Part shown: positions 38,417-48,915 of the stretch, one piece after another
Layout: every line of letters starts with the position of its first letter
Numbering within the stretch: position 1 is the stretch's first letter
DNA from: Methylobacterium sp. R2-1
GTDB taxonomy: Bacteria; Pseudomonadota; Alphaproteobacteria; Rhizobiales; Beijerinckiaceae
Length of the DNA: 64,000 bases
Direction of reading: 5' to 3'
Assembly: GCF_014191355.1 (NCBI RefSeq)
Contig: NZ_JACHWM010000004.1
Location: 186,001 to 250,000, forward strand
The notes under the pieces: model-generated
Seen by the model: only the letters and a program-made list of their open reading frames with translations
Database searches by the model: none
Told to the model about the DNA's origin: nothing
Made by a program: the position numbers and the translations under genes

Positions 38417-40012
38417 TCAAGGCTTGGGTGGAGTCACTCCCGAGGCCGGCACCGGGGCGGGCATGGCATCCACCCGCTTCTCGGGGTTCTTGACCTGGCT
38501 GTAGGCGACGTTGCCGAACGAGCCGATCGTCGCCGACCAGGGCAGCGGCTCCGCCTCCCGGTCGCTTCGGTTCGCCTTGCAGAATGCCGAGAGCAACCCA
38601 TTCACGACGGCGTCGTCGCCAGCCTCGGGTGTGGCCGCCTTCACCTTCGGCGCGGCGCGGGCGAGGACCGGCACGAAGTCGTTCGGCTTCAGCCCCTTCA
38701 ACGCGTCGCCGCCGACGGCCCGCTCGATCTCGGCCTTCAGTCCTTCATCCTCGATGGTCGAGCAGGCCGCGTTGCCGGCCATCATCGTCTTGATCTTCTG
38801 CCGAGCGGTCGCGACCACGCCGGTCTCGGAGACCACCGGGGCCTTGTTGCCCCAGGAGTTGCGAATGTAGTCGGTGACGTTCTTGATCTGCTCGTCGCTC
38901 ATCTCCTGGCCGATGGCCGGCATCGGCGCGTAGCCGCTCTGGGCGGCGAGCCCGCCAACGATCACGTTGATGATCGTCTCGGGGCCGCCGGATTGGATCG
39001 AGGTGTTGCCGGCCAATGCGGGGATCGCGCCTTCGACGCCCTTGCCGTCCGGCCGGTGGCAGGAGGAGCAGTAGGTCAGGTAGGTGTCCGCCCCCGGCGC
39101 CCCCGGCTGGTTGAAGGCCTGGAGATCCTTCTCCTTGTAGGTCTGCCTGGCGGGGATCGTTCGCAGGTAGACGACCATCGCCTTCAGGTCGGCGTCGGTC
39201 ATCTTGGAAAGCGACTCTTCGATGGTCTGGCGCATCGGACCCGCGGCCACACCCGGACGGTTGCCCGGCGCGGTACCGGTCTTGAGATAGGAGACGACCT
39301 CCGCGTCACTCCAGGCGCCGATGCCCTGGTGCCCATCCGGCGTGATGTTCGGTGCGTACCAGCCGTCGATGACACCGCCGCCGAACCGTCCGGCAAGGCT
39401 GGAATTGCCGACGAGCTTGCGCTCGTTGTGGCACATGCCGCAATGGCCGAGACCCTCGACGAGATATCCGCCGCGGTTCACCTCCACGCTCGCGTTCGGA
39501 TCGGGCTTGTACCGCTCGGCGGTGAAGAAGGCGGTGCGCCACGTGATCAGGGCAGTGCGGACATTGAAGGGGAAGGGGATCTCGTTCTCCTCCCGCTTCT
39601 CTGCCACCGGCGGCAGCGACTTCAGGTAAGCGAAGATCGCCCTCGTGTCCTCATCGGAGACCTTGGTGTACCAACCGAACGGGAAGGCCGGGTAGAGATA
39701 TTCGCCCGCGTCGCCGATGCCGTGACGGAACGCCTTCTCGAAGGTCTCGTAGCTCCACTTGCCGATGCCCGTCTCGTCGTCCGGCGTGAGATTGGGCGTC
39801 TTGATCGCCCCGATCGGCGTGTCGAGCTTGTAGTTGCCGGCCATGAACTTGCCGCCGGGCTTGGTGTGGCAAGCCGTACAGTCGCCCGCCGTCACCAGAT
39901 ATTCACCGCGCTTGACGAGGTCGGCATCGGCCTCCTGCGCACGGGCCGTGCCGGCCGACAGGAGGGCGGCTACGGCGAGCCAACCGGAGCCCAGGGCAGT
40001 GAGGCGCGTCAT
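38417..40012 (-). CDS. Three-haem membrane-associated cytochrome c
   Basis: A 531-residue exported protein. A signal peptide (WLAVAALLSAGTARAQ) is followed by three CxxCH haem sites: CTACH (about residue 45), CGMCH (about 193) and CSSCH (about 330). The layout matches the cytochrome c subunit of membrane alcohol or aldehyde/gluconate dehydrogenases of acetic acid bacteria and relatives. No flavin or PQQ dehydrogenase subunit is adjacent, so the partner is unknown. The last 130 residues after the third haem domain are an extension without Cys-haem motif. It lies 47 bp downstream of the bch/tspO unit and could share its transcript. Confidence 0.88.
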   Translation of the reverse strand: MTRLTALGSGWLAVAALLSAGTARAQEADADLVKRGEYLVTAGDCTACHTKPGGKFMAGNYKLDTPIGAIKTPNLTPDDETGIGKWSYETFEKAFRHGIGDAGEYLYPAFPFGWYTKVSDEDTRAIFAYLKSLPPVAEKREENEIPFPFNVRTALITWRTAFFTAERYKPDPNASVEVNRGGYLVEGLGHCGMCHNERKLVGNSSLAGRFGGGVIDGWYAPNITPDGHQGIGAWSDAEVVSYLKTGTAPGNRPGVAAGPMRQTIEESLSKMTDADLKAMVVYLRTIPARQTYKEKDLQAFNQPGAPGADTYLTYCSSCHRPDGKGVEGAIPALAGNTSIQSGGPETIINVIVGGLAAQSGYAPMPAIGQEMSDEQIKNVTDYIRNSWGNKAPVVSETGVVATARQKIKTMMAGNAACSTIEDEGLKAEIERAVGGDALKGLKPNDFVPVLARAAPKVKAATPEAGDDAVVNGLLSAFCKANRSDREAEPLPWSATIGSFGNVAYSQVKNPEKRVDAMPAPVPASGVTPPKP

Positions 40013-40059
40013 GAACCCGATCTCCGATGTTGAAGAGCCCCGGTAAGAATTGTTCTAAG

Positions 40060-40419
40060 TCATCGGTGAGCGCGCACCGAAGGTTCGTCACTCTCGGTTG
40101 TTCCAAGCCGCTTTGTCACAGTCCGCCGTGGGGCCGGATCGTCTTGGCGGAAGCGGATCGCCAGTTCGGCGAGGTGCGCCGCGAGGGCGACGACCAGCCA
40201 AGCCGCGATGCCGGGCCATACCGTGCCGACGAGCGCCGCCCGAAGAGCCAGCATCAGCGCGGCGCCGGAGGCGAGATTGCTCAGGAGCGTCATCGGCGCC
40301 GGGCCGCGGCCCCAGCGCGCCCGCGCGCCGAGCAGCACCAGCGCCTCGATCGCGACCAGCAGGAGGATCCCATCGACGATGCGCCCGGAGACGAAGAGCG
40401 GGGCGAAGACCTCGGCCAT
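40060..40419 (-). CDS. Small membrane protein in bch/tspO operon
   Basis: A 119-residue protein with about three hydrophobic segments (near residues 12-30, 45-63 and 65-85) and a polar tail. The start is 3 bp after the tspO stop, so it belongs to the same operon. The family is not recognised; the location suggests a role linked to pigment or membrane assembly, which is inference only. Confidence 0.6.
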   Translation of the reverse strand: MAEVFAPLFVSGRIVDGILLLVAIEALVLLGARARWGRGPAPMTLLSNLASGAALMLALRAALVGTVWPGIAAWLVVALAAHLAELAIRFRQDDPAPRRTVTKRLGTTESDEPSVRAHR

Positions 40420-40422
40420 CGC

Positions 40423-40920
40423 TCACGTGCTCCCGAAGCGCGGATTCAGCCGGACGATGGTGAGGTTGAGGCACGCGGCCACGCTCACCCAGGCGAGATA
40501 GGGAAGGTTGAGCATGGCCGCCGGCATCGAGACTTGGCCGACGGTGAACATCACGGCGAGGATTGAGAGCCAGAGCAGCAACACTTCGACTAAGGCCCAA
40601 TCAGGCCGGCGCAGGCGGAAGAAGATCACGCTCCAGGCGATGTTGAGCACGCCGTTGACGGCGAAGACCGCGACGAACCGGGTTCGCGCTGCAGCGTCGG
40701 GATCGGCGTTCCAGGCGATGACCGCCGAGGCGGTGGTGAGGGCGAAGATCACGGTCCAGATCGGACCGAAGGCCCAGTCCGGCGGCTTCCAGCCGGGAAC
40801 GCGCAGGCGGTGATACCAAGAATCGGTCCGGGTCGCGACGCCGCCGGCCACGGCGACGGCGAGCGCGATGAGGCCGGCGGCGACGGGCGGCCCCCAGCCG
40901 CCGGCCAGTAGACCGGTCAC
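40423..40920 (-). CDS. tspO: TspO/MBR-family tryptophan-rich sensory protein
   Basis: A 165-residue, five-segment membrane protein from GTG 40920, which overlaps the bchP stop by 4 bp. Motifs of the family: WYHRLRVPGWKPPDWAFGPIWTVIF, then NGVLNIAWSVIFF and LPYLAWVSVAACLN. TspO binds porphyrins and, in Rhodobacter, modulates photosynthesis gene expression in answer to oxygen. Its place in a bacteriochlorophyll operon agrees with that role. Confidence 0.92.
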   Translation of the reverse strand: MTGLLAGGWGPPVAAGLIALAVAVAGGVATRTDSWYHRLRVPGWKPPDWAFGPIWTVIFALTTASAVIAWNADPDAAARTRFVAVFAVNGVLNIAWSVIFFRLRRPDWALVEVLLLWLSILAVMFTVGQVSMPAAMLNLPYLAWVSVAACLNLTIVRLNPRFGST

Positions 40921-42110
40921 GGCGAGACCCAGCGGAACAGGTGCGCGAGATCCTTGAAGAAGATCCGCGCATGGGCCGCCGGCTTCGCGCGCACCAGCTC
41001 CTTGTTCATGTAGGCGTCCCAGGTGAGTTGCTGGACGTCCCGATCCTTGCACATCGCGACGAAGCGCTCGCGCAGGGCGTCGCTGCGGTACCAGACCCAC
41101 TGCATCATCCCGAGGATCCAGAAGACGCGTCCGTGCAGCCGCATGAACCGCTTGCGCGCGCCGGCCAGCGCGCGGGCGTCGCCCGTGGCGAGGAAGACTT
41201 TGGCCGCTTCGGCCGCGAGGCGTCCGCCGAGCATCGCGTAGTAGATGCCCTCGCCGGAAGCCGGCGCGACGACACCCGCCGCGTCGCCCGCGAGCAGCAC
41301 GTCGCGGCCGTTGTCCCAGCGCCGCAGCGGCTTGAGCGGGAGCGGTGCGCCCTCTCGGCGGATCGTTTCGCAGGCGTCGAGGCCGGTGCTGGCGCGCAGG
41401 TCGCGGATCGCACCGCGCAGGGAAAAGCCCTTGCGGGCGCTGCCGGTGCCGACGCTGACGGTCTCGCCGTGGGGAAAGATCCAGGCGTAGAAGTCCGGTG
41501 AGAGGCGGCCCTGGTAATAGACGTCGCAGCGCGCCCCATCATGCGCGGCATTGGCGGGGCGGCGGACGATCTCGTGATAGGCGAAGACCTGCCGCATCCG
41601 GGCGTGTCCCGGAATCTCGGCCCGTCCGACCGTGGAGGTCGCCCCGTCGGCGCCGATGACGAGGCGGGCCTGGGCGTGATGTTCCTCGCCGCCCTTGCCG
41701 GAGCGGTAATGCACCGTGGCGAGACCCGGCCGGTCGCGGGAGATGCGCTCGAACAGCCCGTCGCGCAGCTCGGCCCCGGCGCGTGCCGCCCGCTGGCGCA
41801 GGTAGGGATCGAAATGCTCGCGATCGACCATGCCGACGAAGCCATCGCCGACCGGCATGTCGACGTGGCGGGCGCTCGGCGCGACCATCCGGGCACTGCG
41901 GATGCGGGCAACGAGGAGCCCGTCGGGAATCGCGAAGTCGCGGATCAGCCGCGGCGGGATCGCACCGCCGCAGGGCTTGATCCGCCCGGCCTTGTCGAGG
42001 AGCAGCACCCGGTGGCCGGTGGCCGCGAGATCGGCGGCCGCCGTCGCTCCCGACGGGCCGCCGCCCACCACCACGACGTCGAAAGTCTCGGAACCGTCGT
42101 GGTCTGCCAT
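40917..42110 (-). CDS. bchP: Geranylgeranyl reductase of bacteriochlorophyll synthesis
   Basis: A 397-residue flavoprotein. It begins with the FAD-binding VVVVGGGPSGATAAADLA and has the second motif VIGADGATSTVGR and the GDAAGVVAPASGEGIYYAM block. It reduces the geranylgeranyl tail of bacteriochlorophyll to phytyl. It is 4 bp downstream of the carrier gene and overlaps tspO by 4 bp. The order bchG, carrier, bchP is the standard one in purple bacteria. Confidence 0.95.
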   Translation of the reverse strand: MADHDGSETFDVVVVGGGPSGATAAADLAATGHRVLLLDKAGRIKPCGGAIPPRLIRDFAIPDGLLVARIRSARMVAPSARHVDMPVGDGFVGMVDREHFDPYLRQRAARAGAELRDGLFERISRDRPGLATVHYRSGKGGEEHHAQARLVIGADGATSTVGRAEIPGHARMRQVFAYHEIVRRPANAAHDGARCDVYYQGRLSPDFYAWIFPHGETVSVGTGSARKGFSLRGAIRDLRASTGLDACETIRREGAPLPLKPLRRWDNGRDVLLAGDAAGVVAPASGEGIYYAMLGGRLAAEAAKVFLATGDARALAGARKRFMRLHGRVFWILGMMQWVWYRSDALRERFVAMCKDRDVQQLTWDAYMNKELVRAKPAAHARIFFKDLAHLFRWVSP

Positions 42111-42114
42111 GGCG

Positions 42115-43494
42115 CTACCTCGCCTCGAAGCCGGGATTAAGCTGAAAGGAGGCCGTCTCGGTCAGCGGGTTCTGCCGACGACCGACGGTGACGTGCTCGA
42201 CGCTGAGGCTGATCAGCAGGGCGACGAGGAACAGGACGCCTTCGAGCGCGAACACCGCGGCGTAGGCGTAGACGGGTTCCGACGCGACGAGGCGAGCGAG
42301 GTCAACCGCCAGCGTGCCGAGGAAGCCGCCCACGCCGAAGGCGACGCCCTGTGCCGCGCCCCAGACGCCCATGCGGGTGCCGCGCTCGGCCTCGCCGCCG
42401 CGGCCGGCCAGCGCCATCATCGAGCCGATCGCCGCCACGGCATAGACGCCGTTGCCGAAGCCGAGCCCCGCCACCGCCGCCCGCAACGGGAAATCCGGCC
42501 CGACCGGTCCGCCGGCGGCAATCGTCCCGAGTGCCAGCGCCGAGAGCGCGCAGCCGATGGCCGTCCAGAGCTTGAGCGAACCCAGCACCGGCCCGCCGAT
42601 GAACACGGTGATGCCCGCCACGAACAGCATGCCGGCGAGCACGCCGCCGTGCTGGAGACCCGCGAGCGTGGTCGTCGCTCCCGGCGTCATCGCGAAGACG
42701 AGGCCGGCATAGGGTTCGAGGATCAGCTCCTGCGCGCTGTAGGCGAGCATCGAGACGAAGATGAACAGGGTGAAGCGCCGCGCGGCGGGTTCCGCCAGCA
42801 CCTGTGCCAGCACGGCCCTGAACGGCGGCTTCGTGTCGTTCCGGCCGGCATTAACTTCCGGGCGGCGCGGCTCGATGCCGGCAACCGCCAGCAGAGCCAC
42901 GGTGAACGCGATGAGCGAGACGCTGCCCGAGACGGCGACGAGCCGGGTGCCGGAAAACGGGTCGAGGAAGTGACCCGCGAGCGGCGCGGTGACGGCGAAG
43001 CCGGCGATCATCATCACCCAGACGATGGTCGCCGCCGCACCCCGGCGCCCGGCTTCCACCCCGGTCGCCAGCAGGACGAGCAGCGAGGTGCCCGCCGCGC
43101 CCGCGCCCATGCCGACGAGCAGGAACGACAGGACAGCGAGCGCCAGCCCGGCGGCGACGTGGGTCGCGGCCAGCGCCGTCGCCGCAGCGGCGCCGAAACC
43201 CCCGAGGCAGAGCGCGGCCATACCGCCGATGATCCACGGCGTGCGCCGCCCGCCGACATCCGAGCCGTAGCCCCAGCGGGGCCGCAGCACCTGCGTGGCG
43301 TAGTGCAGGGCGACGAGGCCGCCGGGCACGATCGCAGGTAGGGCCAGCTCTACAACCATGACCCGGTTGATGGTGGAGGTCATGAGGACCACGACCGCGC
43401 CGAGCGCGGTCTGGACGAGACCGAGCCGGACGATCTGGAGCCAGGAGAAAGATTGAGGGAAGAGGTGAGGGGAGGCGAGCGCTGCGCGGGTCAT
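42115..43494 (-). CDS. PucC/BCD-family carrier between bchG and bchP
   Basis: A 459-residue membrane protein with about twelve hydrophobic segments. It has the family motif NRVMVVELALPA after the first segment, PRWGYGSDVGGRRTPWI, and the ILEPYAGLVFAMT block. It is the counterpart of Rhodobacter orf428/bch2 by position and sequence type. Such proteins are thought to deliver bacteriochlorophyll or to help assemble light-harvesting complexes. The start ATG 43494 overlaps the bchG stop by 4 bp. A second family member, lhaA, is in the plus-strand operon. Confidence 0.9.
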   Translation of the reverse strand: MTRAALASPHLFPQSFSWLQIVRLGLVQTALGAVVVLMTSTINRVMVVELALPAIVPGGLVALHYATQVLRPRWGYGSDVGGRRTPWIIGGMAALCLGGFGAAAATALAATHVAAGLALAVLSFLLVGMGAGAAGTSLLVLLATGVEAGRRGAAATIVWVMMIAGFAVTAPLAGHFLDPFSGTRLVAVSGSVSLIAFTVALLAVAGIEPRRPEVNAGRNDTKPPFRAVLAQVLAEPAARRFTLFIFVSMLAYSAQELILEPYAGLVFAMTPGATTTLAGLQHGGVLAGMLFVAGITVFIGGPVLGSLKLWTAIGCALSALALGTIAAGGPVGPDFPLRAAVAGLGFGNGVYAVAAIGSMMALAGRGGEAERGTRMGVWGAAQGVAFGVGGFLGTLAVDLARLVASEPVYAYAAVFALEGVLFLVALLISLSVEHVTVGRRQNPLTETASFQLNPGFEAR

Positions 43495-44378
43495 GGCGCG
43501 AGCCCTTGCACGAGCGGGCGCAGGGCGAAAGCCGAGACCAGCATGCCGAGGACGTAGAGCGTCGTGCCGGTGCCGTTGTACCAGGCGGCGCGGGCGCGGG
43601 GCGCTTTCAGGAAGTGCATCATCAGGGCGAGTTGCCCGGCGAGCAGGGCGCCGACCAGGGCGGCGTGCCAGGGGCGCTCCCAACCGAGAAGGAGCGCCAC
43701 CACCGCCACCTGCGGCAGGGCCATGACGAGGCAGGCGAAGCGCGCCGCGCGATCGGAGCCGAGCTGTACCGGCAGCGAGCGCAGGCCCATGGCTCGGTCC
43801 CCCTCCACCGACTTGAAGTCGTTGAGGGTCATGATGCCGTGGGCGCCGACGGAGTAGAGCAGGGCAACGAGCAGCACCCGCCGGTCGGGCATCGAAGCGG
43901 CCATCACTGCCGCACCGGTGAACCAGGGCAGCCCCTCGTAACAGAGGGCCACCGCGGAATTGCCCCACCAGCCGTTGCGTTTCAGCCGGAGCGGCGGCGC
44001 GGAGTAGATCCAGGCCAGCACGAGCCCGAACAGGGCGGCGCAGAGAATCCAGGGTCCGAGCATCGCGGCGACGATCAACGACAGGATCGTCCAAGCGGCG
44101 GCGAGATAGAGCCCCCACCGGCCGGGAATGCGTCCTGACGGAATCGGGCGGTTCGGCTCGTTGATGGCGTCGACGTGGCGGTCGAACCAATCGTTGGTGG
44201 CCTGACTCGTGGCGCAGACGAGCGGCCCGGCCAAGATTACGCCCGCGGCGATGACGGGCCATTGCCCGGACGGCGCCTGGCCGGAGGAGATCACCCCGCA
44301 GCCGAAGGCCCACATCGGCGCGAACCATGTGATCGGCTTCAGAAGCTCGACGACGGCACTCGGTGCGGGCGTTGCCAT
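43491..44378 (-). CDS. bchG: Bacteriochlorophyll synthase (geranylgeranyl transferase)
   Basis: A 295-residue UbiA-type prenyltransferase with eight or nine hydrophobic segments. It carries the first Asp-rich motif NDWFDRHVDAINEPNRPIPSG and the second region DFKSVEGDRAMGLRSLP. It attaches the C20 prenyl tail to bacteriochlorophyllide a. It is the first gene of the minus-strand bch unit, with a PpsR-type box upstream. Confidence 0.95.
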   Translation of the reverse strand: MATPAPSAVVELLKPITWFAPMWAFGCGVISSGQAPSGQWPVIAAGVILAGPLVCATSQATNDWFDRHVDAINEPNRPIPSGRIPGRWGLYLAAAWTILSLIVAAMLGPWILCAALFGLVLAWIYSAPPLRLKRNGWWGNSAVALCYEGLPWFTGAAVMAASMPDRRVLLVALLYSVGAHGIMTLNDFKSVEGDRAMGLRSLPVQLGSDRAARFACLVMALPQVAVVALLLGWERPWHAALVGALLAGQLALMMHFLKAPRARAAWYNGTGTTLYVLGMLVSAFALRPLVQGLAP

Positions 44379-44408
44379 CCCCGGAAGCTACCGGCGCCGG
44401 GAGACATG

Positions 44409-44426
44409 TGTCAACCGAGCTTTACA
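44409..44426. promoter_or_regulatory. PpsR/CrtJ box upstream of bchG
   Basis: TGTCAACCGAGCTTTACA fits TGT-N12-ACA, the recognition pattern of PpsR/CrtJ. It lies 31 bases before the bchG start and about 80 bases after the ppsR stop. Repression of bchG under oxygen follows from the known family behaviour. Confidence 0.7.
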
Positions 44427-44502
44427 CCCGGCTTGAACGAAATCGGATTTATGACGCAATGTTCGAAAATCAGCATTATAATACCGATTCCCGAGATTTA
44501 CC

Positions 44503-45966
44503 CTAAGACATCAACTCAGGGTCGTCGGCATCGAGGTCGCCGACGCCGTAGCGTCGCATCTTGGCGTAGAGGCCCTGCCGGCTCAGACCCAGCATCTCCG
44601 CGGCCGAAGCGCGGTTGTCGCGGGTGATTCGCAGCGCCGCCTCGATGCACAGCTTCTCGATGAGGTCGGTCGTCTCGCGCACGAGTGCCTTCATCGAGAC
44701 GCGGCCCACCAATTCCGTCATCTGCTCGACCGAGCGGGGCAGGTCGTGCGCTCCGCCGCCCGCATGAACCGGGGCCGCCCGGCGCGGCGTCGCGCGGACG
44801 GTGAAGCCGAAGCACGGTTGCTCGGCGTGAGAGGTGGCCACGGCGGCGACCTCGACCTCCTCCGTCGAGCCGTACTGGCCGCGCATCACGGTCGGGAAAT
44901 GGCGCACCGAGCCGTGATCGCGCAGCAGCGCGAACAGCGCGAGCGCCTCGGTCTCTTCGCGGCCGAGCCAAGTGTCCAGGGTTCGTCCGCGCACCTGTTC
45001 CTCGGTGGCATGCTGGCTGAGGTCGAGGAAGGCGGGGTTTGCGGTGAGGATGCGACGCGAGGAATCGGTGACGACGAAGCCTTCCGGCATCCGCTGGATC
45101 ACGTCGAGCGCACCGCCTCCGGCGGCGACGCGCTCGGGCGTCACCGGAGTCAGGGGCGCAAGCCGCACCAGGACCGAGGTCGCGCCCTCTCCACGGAACA
45201 GGGAAGCGGAGACGCGCACGTCGCCCCGGCCGCCGGTCAATGGCAGGATAAGATCCGCCGCCTGCCCCGTGACGCGCAGGCCGGCGAACAGGGTCTGCAA
45301 CTCCCTCAGGCTTCCCGCATCGAACAGATCGGCTGCGTCCTGGCCGATCACGCGTTTCTGCGGACGACCGAGCAGCCGCATCGCCGCCGGGTTGATCTCC
45401 GTCACGCGCCGCGTGCGCGCATCGACCACCAGCACGGGCTCGCCCGAGAGCTGGAACAGGAGCTTGTAGCGGGTCTCGGCCGTGCGCAGGCGATCGTAAT
45501 CCCGCTCCAGCGCCTGCTGGGTCTCGGCCAGACGCCGCTGGAGCGCGGCCATCGCCCGAAGATCCTGGCCGATCACGATGATCGGTCCGTCCATCTGCGG
45601 CCGGAGCGTAGCGTAGCGGATCGGCAGGTCTGTGCCGGTTGGGGAAGGGTGGTTGACCTGCCGCCAGCGGGTCATGGTGCCGGGCGCCGCATCGCGCAGC
45701 AGCGCATCGATCTTCGGCCGGCTCTCGATGGTCACGGTGTCGATCCAGGGCCGTCCGAGCCAGGATTCGATGCCTTGGCCCTCGAAGTCGGCGCGGCCTG
45801 CAACGGTGTCGCGGATGATGCCGCGATCATCAACCACAAGGGAGAGATCGGAGGTCGCGGCAATCAGTAGCCCGGCCGCCTCGCCATCGAGGAGACCGGC
45901 TGCCTGTTGCAGCGCCGGGGAAGGGCGCCAGGGAGAAGGGCTCGCCAAGCTGCTCAAGGTCAACAC
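44503..45966 (-). CDS. ppsR: Photosynthesis repressor PpsR (CrtJ)
   Basis: A 487-residue regulator with an N-terminal region, PAS domains (one near residues 165-270, a second near 285-400) joined by a Q-linker type helix, and a C-terminal Fis-type helix-turn-helix (ALRITRDNRASAAEMLGLSRQGLYAKM). One redox-candidate Cys lies in the helix-turn-helix (KLCIEAAL, about residue 440), as in Rhodobacter PpsR, and another in QPCFGF (about 385). It should repress bch, crt and puc genes under oxygen. The start is GTG 45966. It is 27 bp downstream of aerR in the same direction. Confidence 0.93.
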   Translation of the reverse strand: MLTLSSLASPSPWRPSPALQQAAGLLDGEAAGLLIAATSDLSLVVDDRGIIRDTVAGRADFEGQGIESWLGRPWIDTVTIESRPKIDALLRDAAPGTMTRWRQVNHPSPTGTDLPIRYATLRPQMDGPIIVIGQDLRAMAALQRRLAETQQALERDYDRLRTAETRYKLLFQLSGEPVLVVDARTRRVTEINPAAMRLLGRPQKRVIGQDAADLFDAGSLRELQTLFAGLRVTGQAADLILPLTGGRGDVRVSASLFRGEGATSVLVRLAPLTPVTPERVAAGGGALDVIQRMPEGFVVTDSSRRILTANPAFLDLSQHATEEQVRGRTLDTWLGREETEALALFALLRDHGSVRHFPTVMRGQYGSTEEVEVAAVATSHAEQPCFGFTVRATPRRAAPVHAGGGAHDLPRSVEQMTELVGRVSMKALVRETTDLIEKLCIEAALRITRDNRASAAEMLGLSRQGLYAKMRRYGVGDLDADDPELMS

Positions 45967-45993
45967 TTCTTGATGGCGCGGAAAGCGCCCTTA

Positions 45994-46881
45994 TCAACAG
46001 GCTCGCGTCCGCATTTCAAGCAAGCTTTCTGCGATCAGCGGTGCAAGCCGCCCATCTTCCGCAGTTCCGTCGGCGCCCACGAGGCTTACGTGATTCGGAT
46101 TCCTAACAAAATAGGGGCCGCCGACCAGCACCTTGATCCTGGGATTGCGGGAGGCGCCGCGTAAGCTGTGGATCAGCTCCGGAAGGGTGGGCAGGAAGAC
46201 GTCGCACGAAAGTGTCAGCCCGACGACATCGAACCACTCCGATCGGACCAACTCGTCGCGATCGCGATCCGATCGGACGCTCATCGTCGTCACGTCCCAC
46301 CCTGATTCTCGGAAGATCGTTGCCACGAGCGAGAGGGAGAAGACGTGCGTCTCGCCCGGGCACGGCAGCAGAAGGATGCTGCGCTCGGGCGGACCGTCGG
46401 TCTCGCCCTCGAGCCTTGCACACAGCTCGTGTGCGGCCGCCTGAAGTCGGCCGAGCGCCACGGACACATCGACGAAATCACAGGCGTCCTCTTCCCAGAG
46501 TTGTCCCAGATGCCGGGCCATGGGGGCGAGAAGTTCGACGAGCACGCTCTCGAGCGACAGCCCCTCGTCGAGAAAGTTCAGGAGATGGTGGGCGAGATCG
46601 GCATCGGTGCGCGTGAGCAGCAATTCGCAGAGGCGCTGAACTTCCTCCGGCGTCGGCCGGCGATTCGAGACCGATATCCGAGGTCGCGTCTGGCTTTGGT
46701 GGGCCAACATGAGCCTGGGAAGTATCTCAGCCTCGACGAGGCTCGCCAGTTGACGGCGCATCCCCGAATCGTCCGGCTGATGCGCCGAGCTCGACCCTGC
46801 CCGTGATTCCACCAGGACGCTACAATCCGGCATCCCCGCAGGGAGTTCGAAGCGTTCGCCCAGATGCCTCCACTCACCCAT
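45994..46881 (-). CDS. aerR: Cobalamin-binding antirepressor AerR/PpaA
   Basis: About 295 residues from ATG 46881, which has AGGGAG at a good distance. The frame is open up to 47040, and ATG 46923 is another possible start; AerR of Rhodobacter is also made in a long and a short form. The central helical part (LLTRTDADLAHHLLNFLDEGLS) and the C-terminal B12-binding fold (LLPCPGETHVFSLSLVATIFRESGWDV, with the His of GETH) are typical. AerR binds cobalamin and works with PpsR/CrtJ in light and oxygen control. It is upstream of ppsR and divergent from bchF. Confidence 0.88.
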   Translation of the reverse strand: MGEWRHLGERFELPAGMPDCSVLVESRAGSSSAHQPDDSGMRRQLASLVEAEILPRLMLAHQSQTRPRISVSNRRPTPEEVQRLCELLLTRTDADLAHHLLNFLDEGLSLESVLVELLAPMARHLGQLWEEDACDFVDVSVALGRLQAAAHELCARLEGETDGPPERSILLLPCPGETHVFSLSLVATIFRESGWDVTTMSVRSDRDRDELVRSEWFDVVGLTLSCDVFLPTLPELIHSLRGASRNPRIKVLVGGPYFVRNPNHVSLVGADGTAEDGRLAPLIAESLLEMRTRAC

Positions 46882-47041
46882 AGGCGTCTCCCTGAGGAAG
46901 CGGCTCGGCGGGGCGATGCGCATTTTAGTGCACTTCGTGACGCCGGAAGCAACGGACGCGTGTAACCTAACGATACGCTTCCTCTCGCCCTTGGCAACCC
47001 CGCAGAGAACAAGGCGCGAACAACATGTAAGATATAACAAC

Positions 47042-47059
47042 CGTCAACCTGGATTGACA
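47042..47059. promoter_or_regulatory. PpsR-like box and -35 element between aerR and bchF
   Basis: CGTCAACCTGGATTGACA is one base off TGT-N12-ACA and contains the inverted pair GTCAA/TTGAC. The right half TTGACA (47054-47059) is also a perfect sigma-70-type -35 element pointing toward bchF; the -10 about 17 bases on is weak. Binding here would block the bchF superoperon. Confidence 0.5.
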
Positions 47060-47141
47060 CTTTCGAGCGACGGAGCCTACGCTCATCCTCAATCGAGGCC
47101 CTGCGGAGTCGGGGTCGGGACAATGAGCGAGGGCGGACGCC

Positions 47142-48910
<1,769 letters not shown>

Positions 48911-48915
48911 CGGCG

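Noticed and set aside
47030..47043. TGTAAGATATAACA as a second PpsR box before bchF
   Set aside because: The half-sites are only 8 bases apart, not 12, so it does not fit the known pattern.
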